From Tranzscheliella williamsii (lineage: Eukaryota; Basidiomycota; Ustilaginomycetes; Ustilaginales; Ustilaginaceae), in contig JALBYF010000009.1 of NCBI GenBank assembly GCA_023212725.1, forward strand, positions 62,001 to 126,000: DNA of 64,000 nt, written 5' to 3'. The first letter of the stretch is position 1; each line of letters opens with the position of its first letter. The notes under the pieces are model-generated. The model ran no database searches. It saw nothing but the letters and a program-made list of their open reading frames with translations, and had not been told where the DNA came from. Shown here one piece after another: positions 19,892 through 30,488 of this stretch. Made by a program: the position numbers and the translations under genes.

Positions 19892-20526
19892 CCTGGCCAG
19901 AGATACTTAGCAGGCAGCGAGGCGAGTCTCGTTCGTGGATGCGTGATCGCTGGGATGAGCCTTGACCCTTTCCGCAAGCTGGCGACTCTATAAACTAGAG
20001 ATATGGGCTTGACAGCAAGAAAGGGAGTCCGGCGGGCCTTCGTCGAAGATCAGGATGATGATCGACAAACGGTGAGGGGGAGATGACAGCTTCTTCAGCC
20101 ATCCGCGATTGCGATTCTTGCTTCTCTGGCTTCGGCACGGATCACGTGTTGGTGGCCCCCAATCGGCTTTGCATCGGGACAGCCACTCCGATTCGATTCA
20201 CCGTCGCGAGTCGCGTCGGGTGGGGGTTGGTGTTGGACCCGTTAAAGTGGATAACGCGAAGACGGCCGCTAAAGTCGCCTCCTCCACCGACCAACGCTGG
20301 TGAGTCGTACTGGGCTGTGAGTAACCTTGCCACGCATATTGGCATTTGTCCTTCTCATACATTGCACTCACTGCCCAAGCCTATATGCGTCGCTTGATGT
20401 TCTTTCTTCAAGACCGTCACAGCATGGCTTCCACGTAGGAAACGCCTGCCCTCAGTCCAACACGCTTGATGCGCCGGACCGCTCGATCCTCAATCCAATC
20501 AAAGCCAAGCGACTAGGGCTGCCGGC
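19892..20526. other. Divergent promoter region between SMD1 and EXO1
   Basis: 635 bp between start codons. A TATAAA lies at 19989-19994 on plus and an E-box-like CACGTG at about 20145; no exact ACGCGT box is seen. No gene recognised. Confidence 0.45.
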
Positions 20527-23412
20527 ATGGGCATCCAAGGCCTTCTACCGCTCCTCAAGGACGTTTCATCTTCTGTACATGTCTCTGCCTACGCTGGCAA
20601 GACGCTAGGCATCGATGCCTATGTGTGGCTCCACCGCGGCGCCTATGGCTGCGCTCGTGAGATTGTGCTTGGGGATCCGACGCCCAGATACATATCGTAC
20701 TCCCTCTCGCGGATCCGCATGCTGCAGCACTATGGCGTGAAGCCGTATCTCGTCTTTGATGGCGACAAGCTACCGGCCAAGCAAGGCACAGAAGACGATC
20801 GCGAGCTCAAGCGGCACGACAACCTGCAGCGCGCCAGGTCGCTCGAAGCGGACGGCAAGGTGCAGGAGGCGCGCGACCTCTTTTCCAAGTGTGTCGACAT
20901 CACGCCGGAGATGGCTTTTCAACTGATCAAGGCACTGAGGCAAGAAGGTATACCCTATGTAGTTGCGCCCTACGAGGCGGACGCCCAGCTCGCCTACCTC
21001 GAGGCCAAAGGGACCATCGAGGGCATCATCACTGAAGACTCGGATCTGCTTGTCTTTGGATGCAAAACCGTCCTATTCAAGCTTGACCAGGCGGGTAACG
21101 CCATCGAAATCTTGCAGGACCGCTTCTGGACGAACAGGCAGCTAGCTCTGTCAGGATGGACCTCGGTCGAGTTCCGTCAGATGGCCATTCTCTCCGGGTG
21201 TGATTACCTCCCTAGCATCGTAGGCATGGGGCTCAAAAACGCACATCGCATGCTCAGACGCTACAAAACCGTTGAAAAGGTAATCCAGGCCGTACGCTTG
21301 GAAGGCAAACTGCGTGTACCGCCAGCCTATGCCAGAGAATTCCGAAAGGCGGAGCTGACATTTGTGCATCAGAGAGTCTATGATCCTGACACACAGAGGC
21401 TCATCACCCTCACGCCACTTCCGGAAGGAACCCAAGCTGAGATGTTGCCCTTCATTGGCGCCTGCATCGATGATACCATTGCAAAGGGAGTTGCCGAAGG
21501 CAATATCGACCCCATTTCAAAAACACCCATCCTTGATCGTTCGCCCAAGCCGCTTGCGTTACGGAGCAGCTCTGCTCAGAATATGGCTGCCTCGCCAAAC
21601 CTTCGAAACTCCTTTGGCCTGCATAGAAGCACAACAGCCCCCGCTGGTGGCTTGCCGTCGGAAGAGAGCGGCCCTTCAGTGGCCTATAACAGCTTTTACA
21701 AGAGTGGATTTGGGTCCAGCCAGAAAAAGAAAGCCGCTAGTAAAGAGGCCGGACTGCAGAGCTTAAAAACCTTTTTTAAGCCGACAACAGGAGAGAACAA
21801 GGAAAATAAGGCCGCCATTATGTCCGCTCAGCGAGATCATTGTGATCGCGGCTCGGGCCAAGTGCGTAGTGCATTGGCGGAACGCGACACAAATCGAATG
21901 GCTCTGCCCGCGGCTTCCACGGACAAGGGAAAAGCGAGGCAGATGGAGGTCGGCGCGCCTGCCATTCAGCCAAGTCAGAGCCGCTTCTTTCAGCGCAAAA
22001 GTGTCGAGGAGAAGCGGCCTGTAGAGCATGGCTATCTGCGTCTTGGCGGGCAGGTTACGCCTCCTCAACCTAGTATCGGCCCGAATGATTCAGGGTTCTG
22101 GGAAGATTGCCAAGATATGCAGGACTTCATGGACTCGAGCCCGGCCGCCAGTTCGCTGGTAGCCTTGCAAATGCCGACGCAGACGCTGAGTGTTTTGTCG
22201 GCCACTGATGGCCTTGTGACGTTTGACTCGACGCAGAGGATTGCAGACTCGACTAGCATGTCGGTCGCTACTGGTGATACTGTCGTTAGGCCAGTTGCAA
22301 GGGTCCGCGCTGGATCTCTAACAAACAGCATCCAGAAGTCAGAAATGGATCTGGAGGGGCCAGCATCAGCAGCCAGTTCTGCAGAGTCTTTCGCCTCCAT
22401 CCTCGTGCCGCAGACGCCTTCACGCGCCCGGACAAGGAAGAGAAAACTTTCGGAAGAAGATTACATTTCGTCTCCGGAGAGCGGGTTCATTTCGTCGCCG
22501 ACTTCTTCTCTCCGTAGCCATGGTGGCACAGAGCTGCTTGGATCAATGAACCCCGGAGGCTCTGTGCTGGCTTCCCGACACGCACAGACCCACCCAGGAC
22601 AAGCTAGCGACGAATACGAGGAGGATGAAGAAGCGGCCATGATGCCTAGTTCACCATTGCTTCCTCGCCGCTCGCTCGCTTCTAGAACAGAGGCTAGGCC
22701 TACCCAACGTAGGAAGGGGACGCCGACGACCCTTGCAATTATAGCAGACGAGCCGAGGCGAGTAGGGCCGTCGGTCGATGAGAAGCTCGGTTGCATGCAG
22801 CCGCAGACAGATCCGATCGAGCCGGACACGGAAGAGAGCCAGGCAGCAGCCACGGAAGCTCAGCTACCGGCGGGCGGGCCAGCAGCGCCGAACCGCCCCG
22901 CGCTCGCCTCGTCGACCAGCAAAGCACCGCTCCTGTTTAATTCCATCACCAGCAGCGACGACGAAGGAAACGAGCCAGTGGCTCAGACAGCGACAACAAC
23001 ACCGACAGCGGCGCCAAGGTCTGCACATCACAACCCGGCAATCAAGTCAGCAAGTATGTCCAAGCTGGAAGCATTCAGGTACGGAGGCGGTACAAGCTCG
23101 TCCACCACGCCGGAGCCCATCAGTCGGCGAAGTCTGTCCGTTCCGTCCAGCGCTGTATCTCTCAACCGAAAAGCGGTGAAGAGGAGCCCAGCCTTGGAAT
23201 TTGGCGATGCCGACACAGAAGTCGCAGACCACGCCACAATCACCAGAGCAGCGGATGGCGCGGCCAGAAGCAAGCAAGCGAGGGCGCATCTGGACGGATC
23301 ACCCCTGTGTAAAGGGCCGGCGGTGGGCGAGACCCGCAGCATCCTTGGCGCGGTGGGCACAGCGGGCGGGCTGGGTCTGTTCGACCGCTTCCGGTACAGC
23401 GAACAGCACTGA
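20527..23412 (+). CDS. EXO1: Exonuclease 1 (Rad2/XPG family)
   Basis: Intronless, 961 aa. 5'-3' exonuclease and flap endonuclease acting in mismatch repair, double-strand-break resection and telomere processing. XPG-N and XPG-I domains fill the first 350 residues: MGIQGLLPLLKD, D30 in GIDAYVW, D78 in VFDGDKLPAK, E150/D152 in PYEADAQLAYLE, D171/D173 in TEDSDLLVFG and D226 in SGCDYLPS, all metal ligands, followed by the helix-hairpin-helix GMGLKNAHRML. The C-terminal 600 residues are Ser-rich and disordered. They hold an SRFF core (residues 485-488) like the Mlh1-binding MIP box, a degenerate PCNA-box-like LQSLKTFF and NLS-like RTRKRKLSEED. Confidence 0.95.
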   Translation: MGIQGLLPLLKDVSSSVHVSAYAGKTLGIDAYVWLHRGAYGCAREIVLGDPTPRYISYSLSRIRMLQHYGVKPYLVFDGDKLPAKQGTEDDRELKRHDNLQRARSLEADGKVQEARDLFSKCVDITPEMAFQLIKALRQEGIPYVVAPYEADAQLAYLEAKGTIEGIITEDSDLLVFGCKTVLFKLDQAGNAIEILQDRFWTNRQLALSGWTSVEFRQMAILSGCDYLPSIVGMGLKNAHRMLRRYKTVEKVIQAVRLEGKLRVPPAYAREFRKAELTFVHQRVYDPDTQRLITLTPLPEGTQAEMLPFIGACIDDTIAKGVAEGNIDPISKTPILDRSPKPLALRSSSAQNMAASPNLRNSFGLHRSTTAPAGGLPSEESGPSVAYNSFYKSGFGSSQKKKAASKEAGLQSLKTFFKPTTGENKENKAAIMSAQRDHCDRGSGQVRSALAERDTNRMALPAASTDKGKARQMEVGAPAIQPSQSRFFQRKSVEEKRPVEHGYLRLGGQVTPPQPSIGPNDSGFWEDCQDMQDFMDSSPAASSLVALQMPTQTLSVLSATDGLVTFDSTQRIADSTSMSVATGDTVVRPVARVRAGSLTNSIQKSEMDLEGPASAASSAESFASILVPQTPSRARTRKRKLSEEDYISSPESGFISSPTSSLRSHGGTELLGSMNPGGSVLASRHAQTHPGQASDEYEEDEEAAMMPSSPLLPRRSLASRTEARPTQRRKGTPTTLAIIADEPRRVGPSVDEKLGCMQPQTDPIEPDTEESQAAATEAQLPAGGPAAPNRPALASSTSKAPLLFNSITSSDDEGNEPVAQTATTTPTAAPRSAHHNPAIKSASMSKLEAFRYGGGTSSSTTPEPISRRSLSVPSSAVSLNRKAVKRSPALEFGDADTEVADHATITRAADGAARSKQARAHLDGSPLCKGPAVGETRSILGAVGTAGGLGLFDRFRYSEQH

Positions 23413-23928
23413 CACCGACCGCACAGCACGGCCTTTGCCATCTTCGCTCGCTTCTCTGCCAGCATCCCCGTGGCTCCCGATGTACTTAGCTTTCACTCTG
23501 ACAGGATATCACCTTTTCCGCACGGCGGTTCAGTTCACGAGCGGCGTAGGTTGCCAAAAGTAGCATGGCTTCGGCACTAGTCAACGACAATAGCGATGTT
23601 AAGTCGGCGAACTGCTCACGGAAAAGGAGCGTGGCCCTCTCGGTGTGGTCGTATCATTCACATTGGGTGAAATGAATGCACGTACGAAATCATGCAGGGC
23701 CACATACGATCGCCGTCTGGCCACGGAGCCCTCCTCCGCAACACGTCTTCCTCTCCCGCTCAGGCACAAGACGGCATCGATAGCGATCCACCTTTCGCCG
23801 TGTGCACTGGTCCCTTACGTCGGTGGTAGTGCCGGCGTGTCTGCTTTATCGGCCTCCGCGTCGCCACGATCTACCGAAGTGTGTCGGCTGAAGAGTGCTC
23901 TCCGCCACGGGCCGCTGCTTGGTCCAGC
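23413..23928. other. Intergenic region between EXO1 and GT90 gene
   Basis: 516 bp, no gene or repeat recognised. Confidence 0.5.
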
Positions 23929-25380
23929 ATGGTTTCCTCATCGTCTGCGGCGGCGCCGGCTCGGTACGGCGCGCGGGCGGGCGGCTTGAGCCTGCAGAAA
24001 GCGCAAGGCGCGCCGATGGCGTCGGCTGCGGCCATTTTTGTCGCGCTCTGCTTCCTTTTCTCGCTGGTGCCCTTGTCCACCTTCCTCTCGCCGCCGCTCA
24101 CTGGCACCACGCCGGTCCGCGTGCTGCCCAACGAGACGAGCTTGCCGTTGCGCTTACAGAACGACCTGCATCTGGACCAGACGCAATGCCGCGCCGAGTT
24201 CTCGCGCCTCTATCCACAGCTCATCGACAACGAGCGCAGCTGGAAGGCCAAGCAGCACGCCGGCATCACGTATAACGACGTCCAAAAGGCGGCGGCCAGC
24301 TGCCGCCACGGCTGCGTCCACCTCCTCCTCCAGCATGGCCAGATCTTCATCAAGAGCCAGGCCAAGGACTGGCAGTCGCGCGTCCGCTCCGTGCTCCACC
24401 TCCTCAGCTCTGCCTATGATGGCGCCAGCGTCGAAGAGAAAGAGCGACTGGAGGGCACCGAGTTGGTCATCTCGGCTGCCGACTTGGACGGCTTCACGGA
24501 CGCCGTCGGCAGCAGGGGCGCCGGGTGGGTACTCGACAAGCGCGTCGGCGACCGCGAGGGCCAGTATCTCTTCCCGGACTTCAGCTTCGCCAGCTGGCCC
24601 GAGGCAGGGATCGCGTCGTACGCCGAGTTCCGGCGCGACGCCGAGCGGGTGAACCAGCAGTACCCGTGGTCGCAGAAGAGCGACAAGGCTTTCTGGCGCG
24701 GCGATGCGCTGGCGGGCTCGAGCATCGCCGCGCGTGCCTCGCTGCTCAAGGAGGCCACCGGTCCGGGCACCGAGGGCTGGTCGGACGTGAAGCGGACCAC
24801 CTTCTGGGAGACGGGACCCGAATTCGGCGCCATTGTCGCGCCGCACGACCACTGCAAGCACAAGTTCTTGATCCACTCCGAGGGGGTCGCCTACTCGGGG
24901 CGGAGCAAGTTTGTGCTGGGCTGCCAGAGCGCGGTGATCATGCATCCGCTCGAGTGGACGCAGCACTTCCACCCGGCGCTCGTCGACGATCCGGCGTCGG
25001 CCGACCGCAACGTGCTCGTCCTGCCCGGACCTTACTTTGAGGCGCTACCGCAGACTATGCAGGCGCTGCTCGCCGAGGAGCGCGCATCTGCCCGCCCCAC
25101 CACCGGCGAGCGCATCGCCGCCAATGCCAAGCGCACCCTTACCGACCGCTATCTCACCCCCGCCGCCACCGCGTGCTATATCCGCGCCGCCCTCCTCTCC
25201 TACTCCGCCCTCCTCCGCCGTGACACCTGGCCCAACGGCGCCCCTGCCCTCGCCCCCGGCGCTGGCGTAAAGCCCGGCGCCGGCACCCCCAAGGGCTCCC
25301 TCAAGGACCTCGCCGTCACCGGCGACATTGAACTCAGCGTCTGGCGCAACCTCGGACAGCCCGAGTGGCCTCCCAAGTAG
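23929..25380 (+). CDS. GT90 / CAP10-like glycosyltransferase, type II membrane protein
   Basis: Intronless, 483 aa. A short cytosolic N-terminus is followed by one hydrophobic anchor (ASAAAIFVALCFLFSLVPLSTF, about residues 31-52), so the catalytic part should face the Golgi lumen. The C-terminal half has GT90/CAP10 features: LFPDFSFASWPEAGI, YPWSQKSDKAFWRGDALAGSS, HDHCKHKFLIHSEGVAYSGRSKFVLGCQSAVI and EWTQHFHPALV. GT90 enzymes include fungal xylosyltransferases for capsule polysaccharide and animal POGLUT; the donor here is unknown. The frame opens upstream with GTG, and 23929 is the first ATG, placed before the signal anchor. The sequence is very GC-rich at third positions toward its 3' end. 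Confidence 0.85.
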   Translation: MVSSSSAAAPARYGARAGGLSLQKAQGAPMASAAAIFVALCFLFSLVPLSTFLSPPLTGTTPVRVLPNETSLPLRLQNDLHLDQTQCRAEFSRLYPQLIDNERSWKAKQHAGITYNDVQKAAASCRHGCVHLLLQHGQIFIKSQAKDWQSRVRSVLHLLSSAYDGASVEEKERLEGTELVISAADLDGFTDAVGSRGAGWVLDKRVGDREGQYLFPDFSFASWPEAGIASYAEFRRDAERVNQQYPWSQKSDKAFWRGDALAGSSIAARASLLKEATGPGTEGWSDVKRTTFWETGPEFGAIVAPHDHCKHKFLIHSEGVAYSGRSKFVLGCQSAVIMHPLEWTQHFHPALVDDPASADRNVLVLPGPYFEALPQTMQALLAEERASARPTTGERIAANAKRTLTDRYLTPAATACYIRAALLSYSALLRRDTWPNGAPALAPGAGVKPGAGTPKGSLKDLAVTGDIELSVWRNLGQPEWPPK

Positions 25381-26219
25381 CTTCCCCCCTCCGCCCCGCC
25401 GCGCCAAATGTATCATACTGCCCGCATCGCCACATCATACTGCCCACATCGCCACCACCGTCAAATAAGCACCCGCGACCGCCGTCGCGTGGGCAGCGTA
25501 GCGCCATCATCGAGCTCAGCAGAAAGGCGTCGTTGCGAACATCAATCTCCCGCCTCCGTCATCAGCGGTGCTCTCTACAGCATCCTGGGCATTTTCAGGC
25601 AGCACAATCACCCACGGCGATCACTGTATAAGCTTGATTCTACTCTTGAGCGTGACTCGCAGCGGTGAGGACGCCATGCAAAGCGAGAGGCGCTCGCCTG
25701 CGGAACTGATAGCATTCGATAGGCTACGTCCGACCCTATTTGCCTATAGCTTGGCTATGCAGATGGACTTACACCAATATGAATGCAACGTTGTGCTATT
25801 CGATGTGACCAGTTGGGGTACAGTGGAGACAAGGAAGCGGCAACACGCGCAATCGGGCACGATCGCATGCGCCGAAAATCAGGACCCCTAAATCTACTCC
25901 AATTGTGTTTGATTTGATAACCGTGAGACATTTAGCTATCGGAAACTGCCGAGGAGCTCATGCGAGAAGTCACACATCACATTATTCACGATATGTTCCT
26001 AGAAGGGCTGCCTCACGTTCATAAGCTTCCACCCTAATCACATATGGTTATACCCTTTCACTCTACATCGGCCGCCTCCGTTACCTACGCTCTTTACGCC
26101 GGTCGGTCGATCTTGGCACAAAAACGGCTTCCTCAATGTATCTGAGCAAGCCAGAACTTTAGCCGTAGGCCTACGCTGTCGCTGCTGCGGCCAGTGTCGG
26201 CGGGTCGGACGCACCGAGG
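25381..26219. other. Intergenic region between GT90 and PX-domain genes
   Basis: 839 bp. Short open frames without recognisable motifs; no repeat or RNA gene seen. Confidence 0.5.
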
Positions 26220-29200
26220 ATGGCCGGCAACGCCGTAACTAGTCTACTTGCCGCGACCCCTCTGCTTCTGCTACTAGCGAGCATCGTTTTGCGCTCCCAG
26301 TCAGTCGTCCTTTTCTGGGCTTCGACAGTTCTTTTGCTGTTTTGGCCGCTGTGCCTGCCTTTCTTGTATCTTTGGGCATGCCAACTGCTCGACGCTCAAT
26401 CCGACCTGCAAACAGAAGGGCCAGCGGAGAACCTCCGCTCGCTGTCCCGTATCGCCTTCACCTCGCCGGCAGCATGGTCGGCCCATCTGACTCGGTTGAG
26501 CTGGGCGAGGTCGTCTCAAGGACCACCTCGAGCGCCCTTCTACCCCCCCTCGCCTCAGCTTTCGGAAGCTTTTGATCAAGTGATAGCTCTCATCATGCGG
26601 GATTTCATCGCCAAGTGGCACACCCCACTCTCTACCGGCTCACCTGACCCTGCACACGATCAGCTCGCTCCCGAATTCCTTCACGCGGTGGAAGGAACCA
26701 TTCGCACGGCTCTAGACAATCTCAAATCGCTTCTCGCGCGACTCGATTCTCCAAATCTGGTGGTGCGAAAGCTGCTACCACGCATCACTGGTCACCTTGA
26801 TTCCTATCGAAGGGCAGAGAACGCTTTCAGAGGATCGTCTGATAATATCCATCTCTCCAATTTCGGCAGCGAGCAGATGGACCTCTTTCTCGCTAGCAAA
26901 TACGAGCATGGTAAATTGCACCCTGCTGTCGGTGATATGAGCAGCCTGCATACCAAACCTGCTGAACAGGCATTCCTTCGGCGGACCGTGTCGCGCATCC
27001 TCGACGCCGTACTACCCTATCCAGAGATCGACAGCCCCTCTGTGGTTATTGTTGTGCGTGAGATCCTCAGCTGTACCATCATGTTCGCCGTCATTGACAT
27101 GGTCAGCGACCCTGACTTTTGGAACAATCTGCTCGAGCAAAAGGCAGGCGCTGTTATTCATGAACAAATCCTGGTTAGCAAGCTCAGAGAAGCACTCGAC
27201 AAGCAAGAACCTGCGCCAGTGGCTGGCTCATCCGCCCAACGTAAGCATACCGCTGCATTGGTCGATATTAGACCCAATCAGCTTCTGCAATGGCCCCAAG
27301 AAACAAAAAAGGCAGACCAAAGATCCTTTGATGCCTTTTTGAGGAGTATACAAGAAACCACCTCTTTGCTGGAGGCTCGAAGGACCAAAAACGATATCGC
27401 TATCCAAATTAGAAAGACCAAGACAAGTCTACAGCGCCTTCCTGATGAAAATGACAGCAACGCCCGGAACAAGCTGAAATACTACCTCCGCCGTCTGGAG
27501 ACCGCCTATACCTTGACAGACGAAAAGATCCTGGAGCTCGGCTCCAACAAGGGCGTTCAAGCCTCGAATGGCAAGGTCGCTGCCGGTGCCGACCCCAACC
27601 TTTCCAGAGTGACATTGCACGATGTCTTGCTCAACCCTTCTAGCCTGTCCTTTTTCATGGAGTTTATGGATCGGCGTAGGCGGTCCATACTAGTACAGTT
27701 CTGGTTGATTCTCGAATCTTTCAAGGCTCCACTCGAGGAGGCAGATCCCGACCCGCATGCAGAGGCTGAGCAAATCGCGATCGCTTCTCGAGCACCACCG
27801 CCGTCTCGAAGTGCAGTTCGAACCCTCAAAGAGGATTTGATCATGTTTGACAGCATTTACTACTCGTCCTCCTCTATCAACGTCGACCGACGGTTCGTGG
27901 AAAGTGCAAAGCATTTCGTGCGAACGGTTGATGAGGACCATGTCACTGCCCTGCAGGTATGGTACGTCAGGAGGGACGTCCTGAGAGCTCAGAAGCAAGT
28001 CTATACAGAGATGGAGGAGGAAGACTGGCTGGCTTTCCGAGAAAGCGATCTGTTTATCAAAGCCGTGCAGGATCTTCGTCCTAGTCCGCACCTGACGTCG
28101 GGCCTTGCCTCGACCGTAGGCACGCCGGAACCTATCTCGATACCCGCTTTGCGCTCACCCAATCCGACGCTGCAGGGTAGGAAAGGCGGCGCCGTCGAAG
28201 GCCATGGCCATGCACCACGCGCAGACTTTGAGCATGCAGACCTGTTTGGGACCGACATCATTTCTGGATCAGATAACAAAAAAGATGACCTGTTCGGCGA
28301 GCAAAGAACCGGGCCCCGTTCCAAAGCCAGTTCCAAAGCCGGTAATCTAGATGTTCTGATCGGTGGGCGTACCCAACATGCTGGTGCAGATGGTCGAACA
28401 CCATTGTTCCGCGAGGATCCCCTTTTTGACGAGGCAGATGAGATCAGAGAGGGTCAGGAAGAGGATGAGGATCAAGGCGATCTCAGTTCCGATTACGTTC
28501 AGGTCGAAAAGATGGACGAGATTCAAAGTGCTCTACAAAACATCATCGATGAGGATATCGACAGGTCCCGCAGAGGCTATGTTCAGCAGACTCCGGCCGC
28601 ACCTACTCCAAGAAAACTAAGCGAATCGGCAATCGGAATCAAAGCAGCGCCAAAAGAGGACACCATCGCGCCGTTAAGCCCAAAAATGTCTGCGGACGAG
28701 GTCGACACCCTTAGATTTGCAGCGAAGGAAGCAGAAGCACCTTCTGCCGGTACTGTTGAGGGAACACTGTCGCTACGCTCTTCGCATCCAAACCTCAAGC
28801 AGGAGCTGGATAGGATGAACGACAAACTTGAAAAGCTGGACTCTCAAGCCGAGATCCTGGATGCACTGACCCGCAAGGCGGAACTCACAGGAGCTCGGGC
28901 GGGCGAGTTGCGTCTCCTAAATCAGTCGAGCCACGCCGTGCGCAGGGAAGCTAGGGAGCTGCGATGGCAACGAGATCAGCTGGAGAAACAGCATGCAGAT
29001 ACTCGGCTCGTAGCTGGACACATGCACGTGACCATTACTGGCACCATGATCTCTGTTGATCACGAAGGCAAGGAATACGCTGTTTATCTGATCGAGGTCA
29101 GCATCAACAGTCAAAGCAACAAGAACACTACTCCTTTGGCATCAAGAGATGGCGCGCCTAGTGTGGCGAGAGGATGGATCGTCGGGCGTCGCTACTCCGA

Positions 29201-30224
29201 GTTTTGGCTCCTCCACCAATCTCTCAAGGAACGATTCGCTGAGGTCAGAGCTCTCGAGCACGAGTTTCCCGGCAAGAGACTTGTTGGTCTGGTGCATGCG
29301 CCCTTTGTAGACGCGAGAAAGGCGGCTCTGGAGCGATACCTGCAGGCTCTCGTCAAGCTACCTGTAGCATGCGAAAGTGAGGAGCTTCGCCTCTTCCTGT
29401 CCCAGTCGCCTGCCGGCGCGATGTCGAGTCTGTCGAGAAAGGCGGCCGAAACGGCACTGCCAACCGCGGACGCCGAAGAATCTACTCCTGCAGCGAGCAA
29501 GGCGCCGGGCTTCCCGGGCCGAGGCCTCGTAAAAAGCCTGTTCAAAGGCATGACGGGGGTTGCCGAGGGACTCGACGACCTGATCGGAATCGGGCCTTCA
29601 ATGCTGGATGTGGTGGCGCAGCGTCTCTCGTCACAAGTCCAAACCAAGTCAGGTAATGTGGTGCAAGGCATTGCCGACATTGATATGGTTTCGCAGGCCA
29701 TGGACAACAGCGCCAGTGCTGCCGAGCTGCGCGAAGCAGCAGGGGCAGGAACGACCTACTGGACCGAGCCGATCTGCGATCTGTTCGTGGAGCTGTTCGA
29801 GCTGAAGGAGAAGAACAACTGGCTGCGCCGGCAGGCGATTGTCATCCTGCTGCAGCAGCTGTTCGGGTCGACGGTGGAGCGCAAGGTGCGCGAGACGTTC
29901 GCGACCGCGCTCTCGCCGGCTTCGCTGACCAACTACGTCTCCACCTTCCGGAACGGCCTGTGGCCGAACGGCGTTTTGAAGGAGCCGACGCCGCCGCGCA
30001 CGCAAGCCGAGAAGGACACGCTGCGCGAGAATGCGAACCGGAAACTCTCGACGCTGATTCCCGAGCTGGCCGCCAACTTTGTCGGCCGCGAAAACGCACG
30101 CCGCGGCACACGGCGCATCTTTGCCGCGCTCCAGAACAAACGGCTCAACAAGCATCTCCTATATACCCTCCTCGACATGGGCATCGACGAGCTGCTGGAC
30201 CAGCGGCCGCCGACGCCGCCATAG
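26220..30224 (+). CDS. MDM1: Mdm1/SNX13-like PXA-RGS-PX-nexin C protein
   Basis: Intronless, 1334 aa. The N-terminal hydrophobic hairpin (residues about 7-55) would anchor it in the ER. A PXA domain spans about 110-310, an RGS-like domain about 465-640 (LHDVLLNPSSLSFFMEFMDRRRR...FWLILESF), a PX domain about 936-1060 with the phosphoinositide signature WIVGRRYSEFWLLHQSLKERF, and a nexin-C domain about 1178-1320. This order matches yeast Mdm1 and animal SNX13/SNX14, ER tethers at vacuole/lysosome and lipid-droplet contacts. A long acidic, disordered linker (about 640-880) contains EEDEDQGDLSSDYVQVEKMDE and a coiled coil near 860-920. A specific orthologue claim rests on architecture alone. Confidence 0.9.
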   Translation: MAGNAVTSLLAATPLLLLLASIVLRSQSVVLFWASTVLLLFWPLCLPFLYLWACQLLDAQSDLQTEGPAENLRSLSRIAFTSPAAWSAHLTRLSWARSSQGPPRAPFYPPSPQLSEAFDQVIALIMRDFIAKWHTPLSTGSPDPAHDQLAPEFLHAVEGTIRTALDNLKSLLARLDSPNLVVRKLLPRITGHLDSYRRAENAFRGSSDNIHLSNFGSEQMDLFLASKYEHGKLHPAVGDMSSLHTKPAEQAFLRRTVSRILDAVLPYPEIDSPSVVIVVREILSCTIMFAVIDMVSDPDFWNNLLEQKAGAVIHEQILVSKLREALDKQEPAPVAGSSAQRKHTAALVDIRPNQLLQWPQETKKADQRSFDAFLRSIQETTSLLEARRTKNDIAIQIRKTKTSLQRLPDENDSNARNKLKYYLRRLETAYTLTDEKILELGSNKGVQASNGKVAAGADPNLSRVTLHDVLLNPSSLSFFMEFMDRRRRSILVQFWLILESFKAPLEEADPDPHAEAEQIAIASRAPPPSRSAVRTLKEDLIMFDSIYYSSSSINVDRRFVESAKHFVRTVDEDHVTALQVWYVRRDVLRAQKQVYTEMEEEDWLAFRESDLFIKAVQDLRPSPHLTSGLASTVGTPEPISIPALRSPNPTLQGRKGGAVEGHGHAPRADFEHADLFGTDIISGSDNKKDDLFGEQRTGPRSKASSKAGNLDVLIGGRTQHAGADGRTPLFREDPLFDEADEIREGQEEDEDQGDLSSDYVQVEKMDEIQSALQNIIDEDIDRSRRGYVQQTPAAPTPRKLSESAIGIKAAPKEDTIAPLSPKMSADEVDTLRFAAKEAEAPSAGTVEGTLSLRSSHPNLKQELDRMNDKLEKLDSQAEILDALTRKAELTGARAGELRLLNQSSHAVRREARELRWQRDQLEKQHADTRLVAGHMHVTITGTMISVDHEGKEYAVYLIEVSINSQSNKNTTPLASRDGAPSVARGWIVGRRYSEFWLLHQSLKERFAEVRALEHEFPGKRLVGLVHAPFVDARKAALERYLQALVKLPVACESEELRLFLSQSPAGAMSSLSRKAAETALPTADAEESTPAASKAPGFPGRGLVKSLFKGMTGVAEGLDDLIGIGPSMLDVVAQRLSSQVQTKSGNVVQGIADIDMVSQAMDNSASAAELREAAGAGTTYWTEPICDLFVELFELKEKNNWLRRQAIVILLQQLFGSTVERKVRETFATALSPASLTNYVSTFRNGLWPNGVLKEPTPPRTQAEKDTLRENANRKLSTLIPELAANFVGRENARRGTRRIFAALQNKRLNKHLLYTLLDMGIDELLDQRPPTPP

Positions 30225-30488
30225 ACGCAGCGACGCGCGTCGGCCTATGCACGCGAAATAGCAGCGGTCGAGACCTTTTTCTGAGCCCCGAGCCTACCTG
30301 TGGCGTGTGATGGCGCGGTGCTGCACTCGGCACACACGCAGACGTGAGGGCGTACTTCGGCTCGACACGGCAGGAGGCAGGTGGAATTATCTTGCTTGGA
30401 AGATGGAAGGGACTGTGCTGGTTGCTCTCGAGGTATGGTACAGGGGCGGTGGTATCATGGTGGCTAAGCCAGGTATATGGGAAGGGTG

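Noticed and set aside
25365..25891. Short plus-strand open frames after the GT90 gene
   Set aside because: Low-complexity residues, no motif; probably 3' flank.
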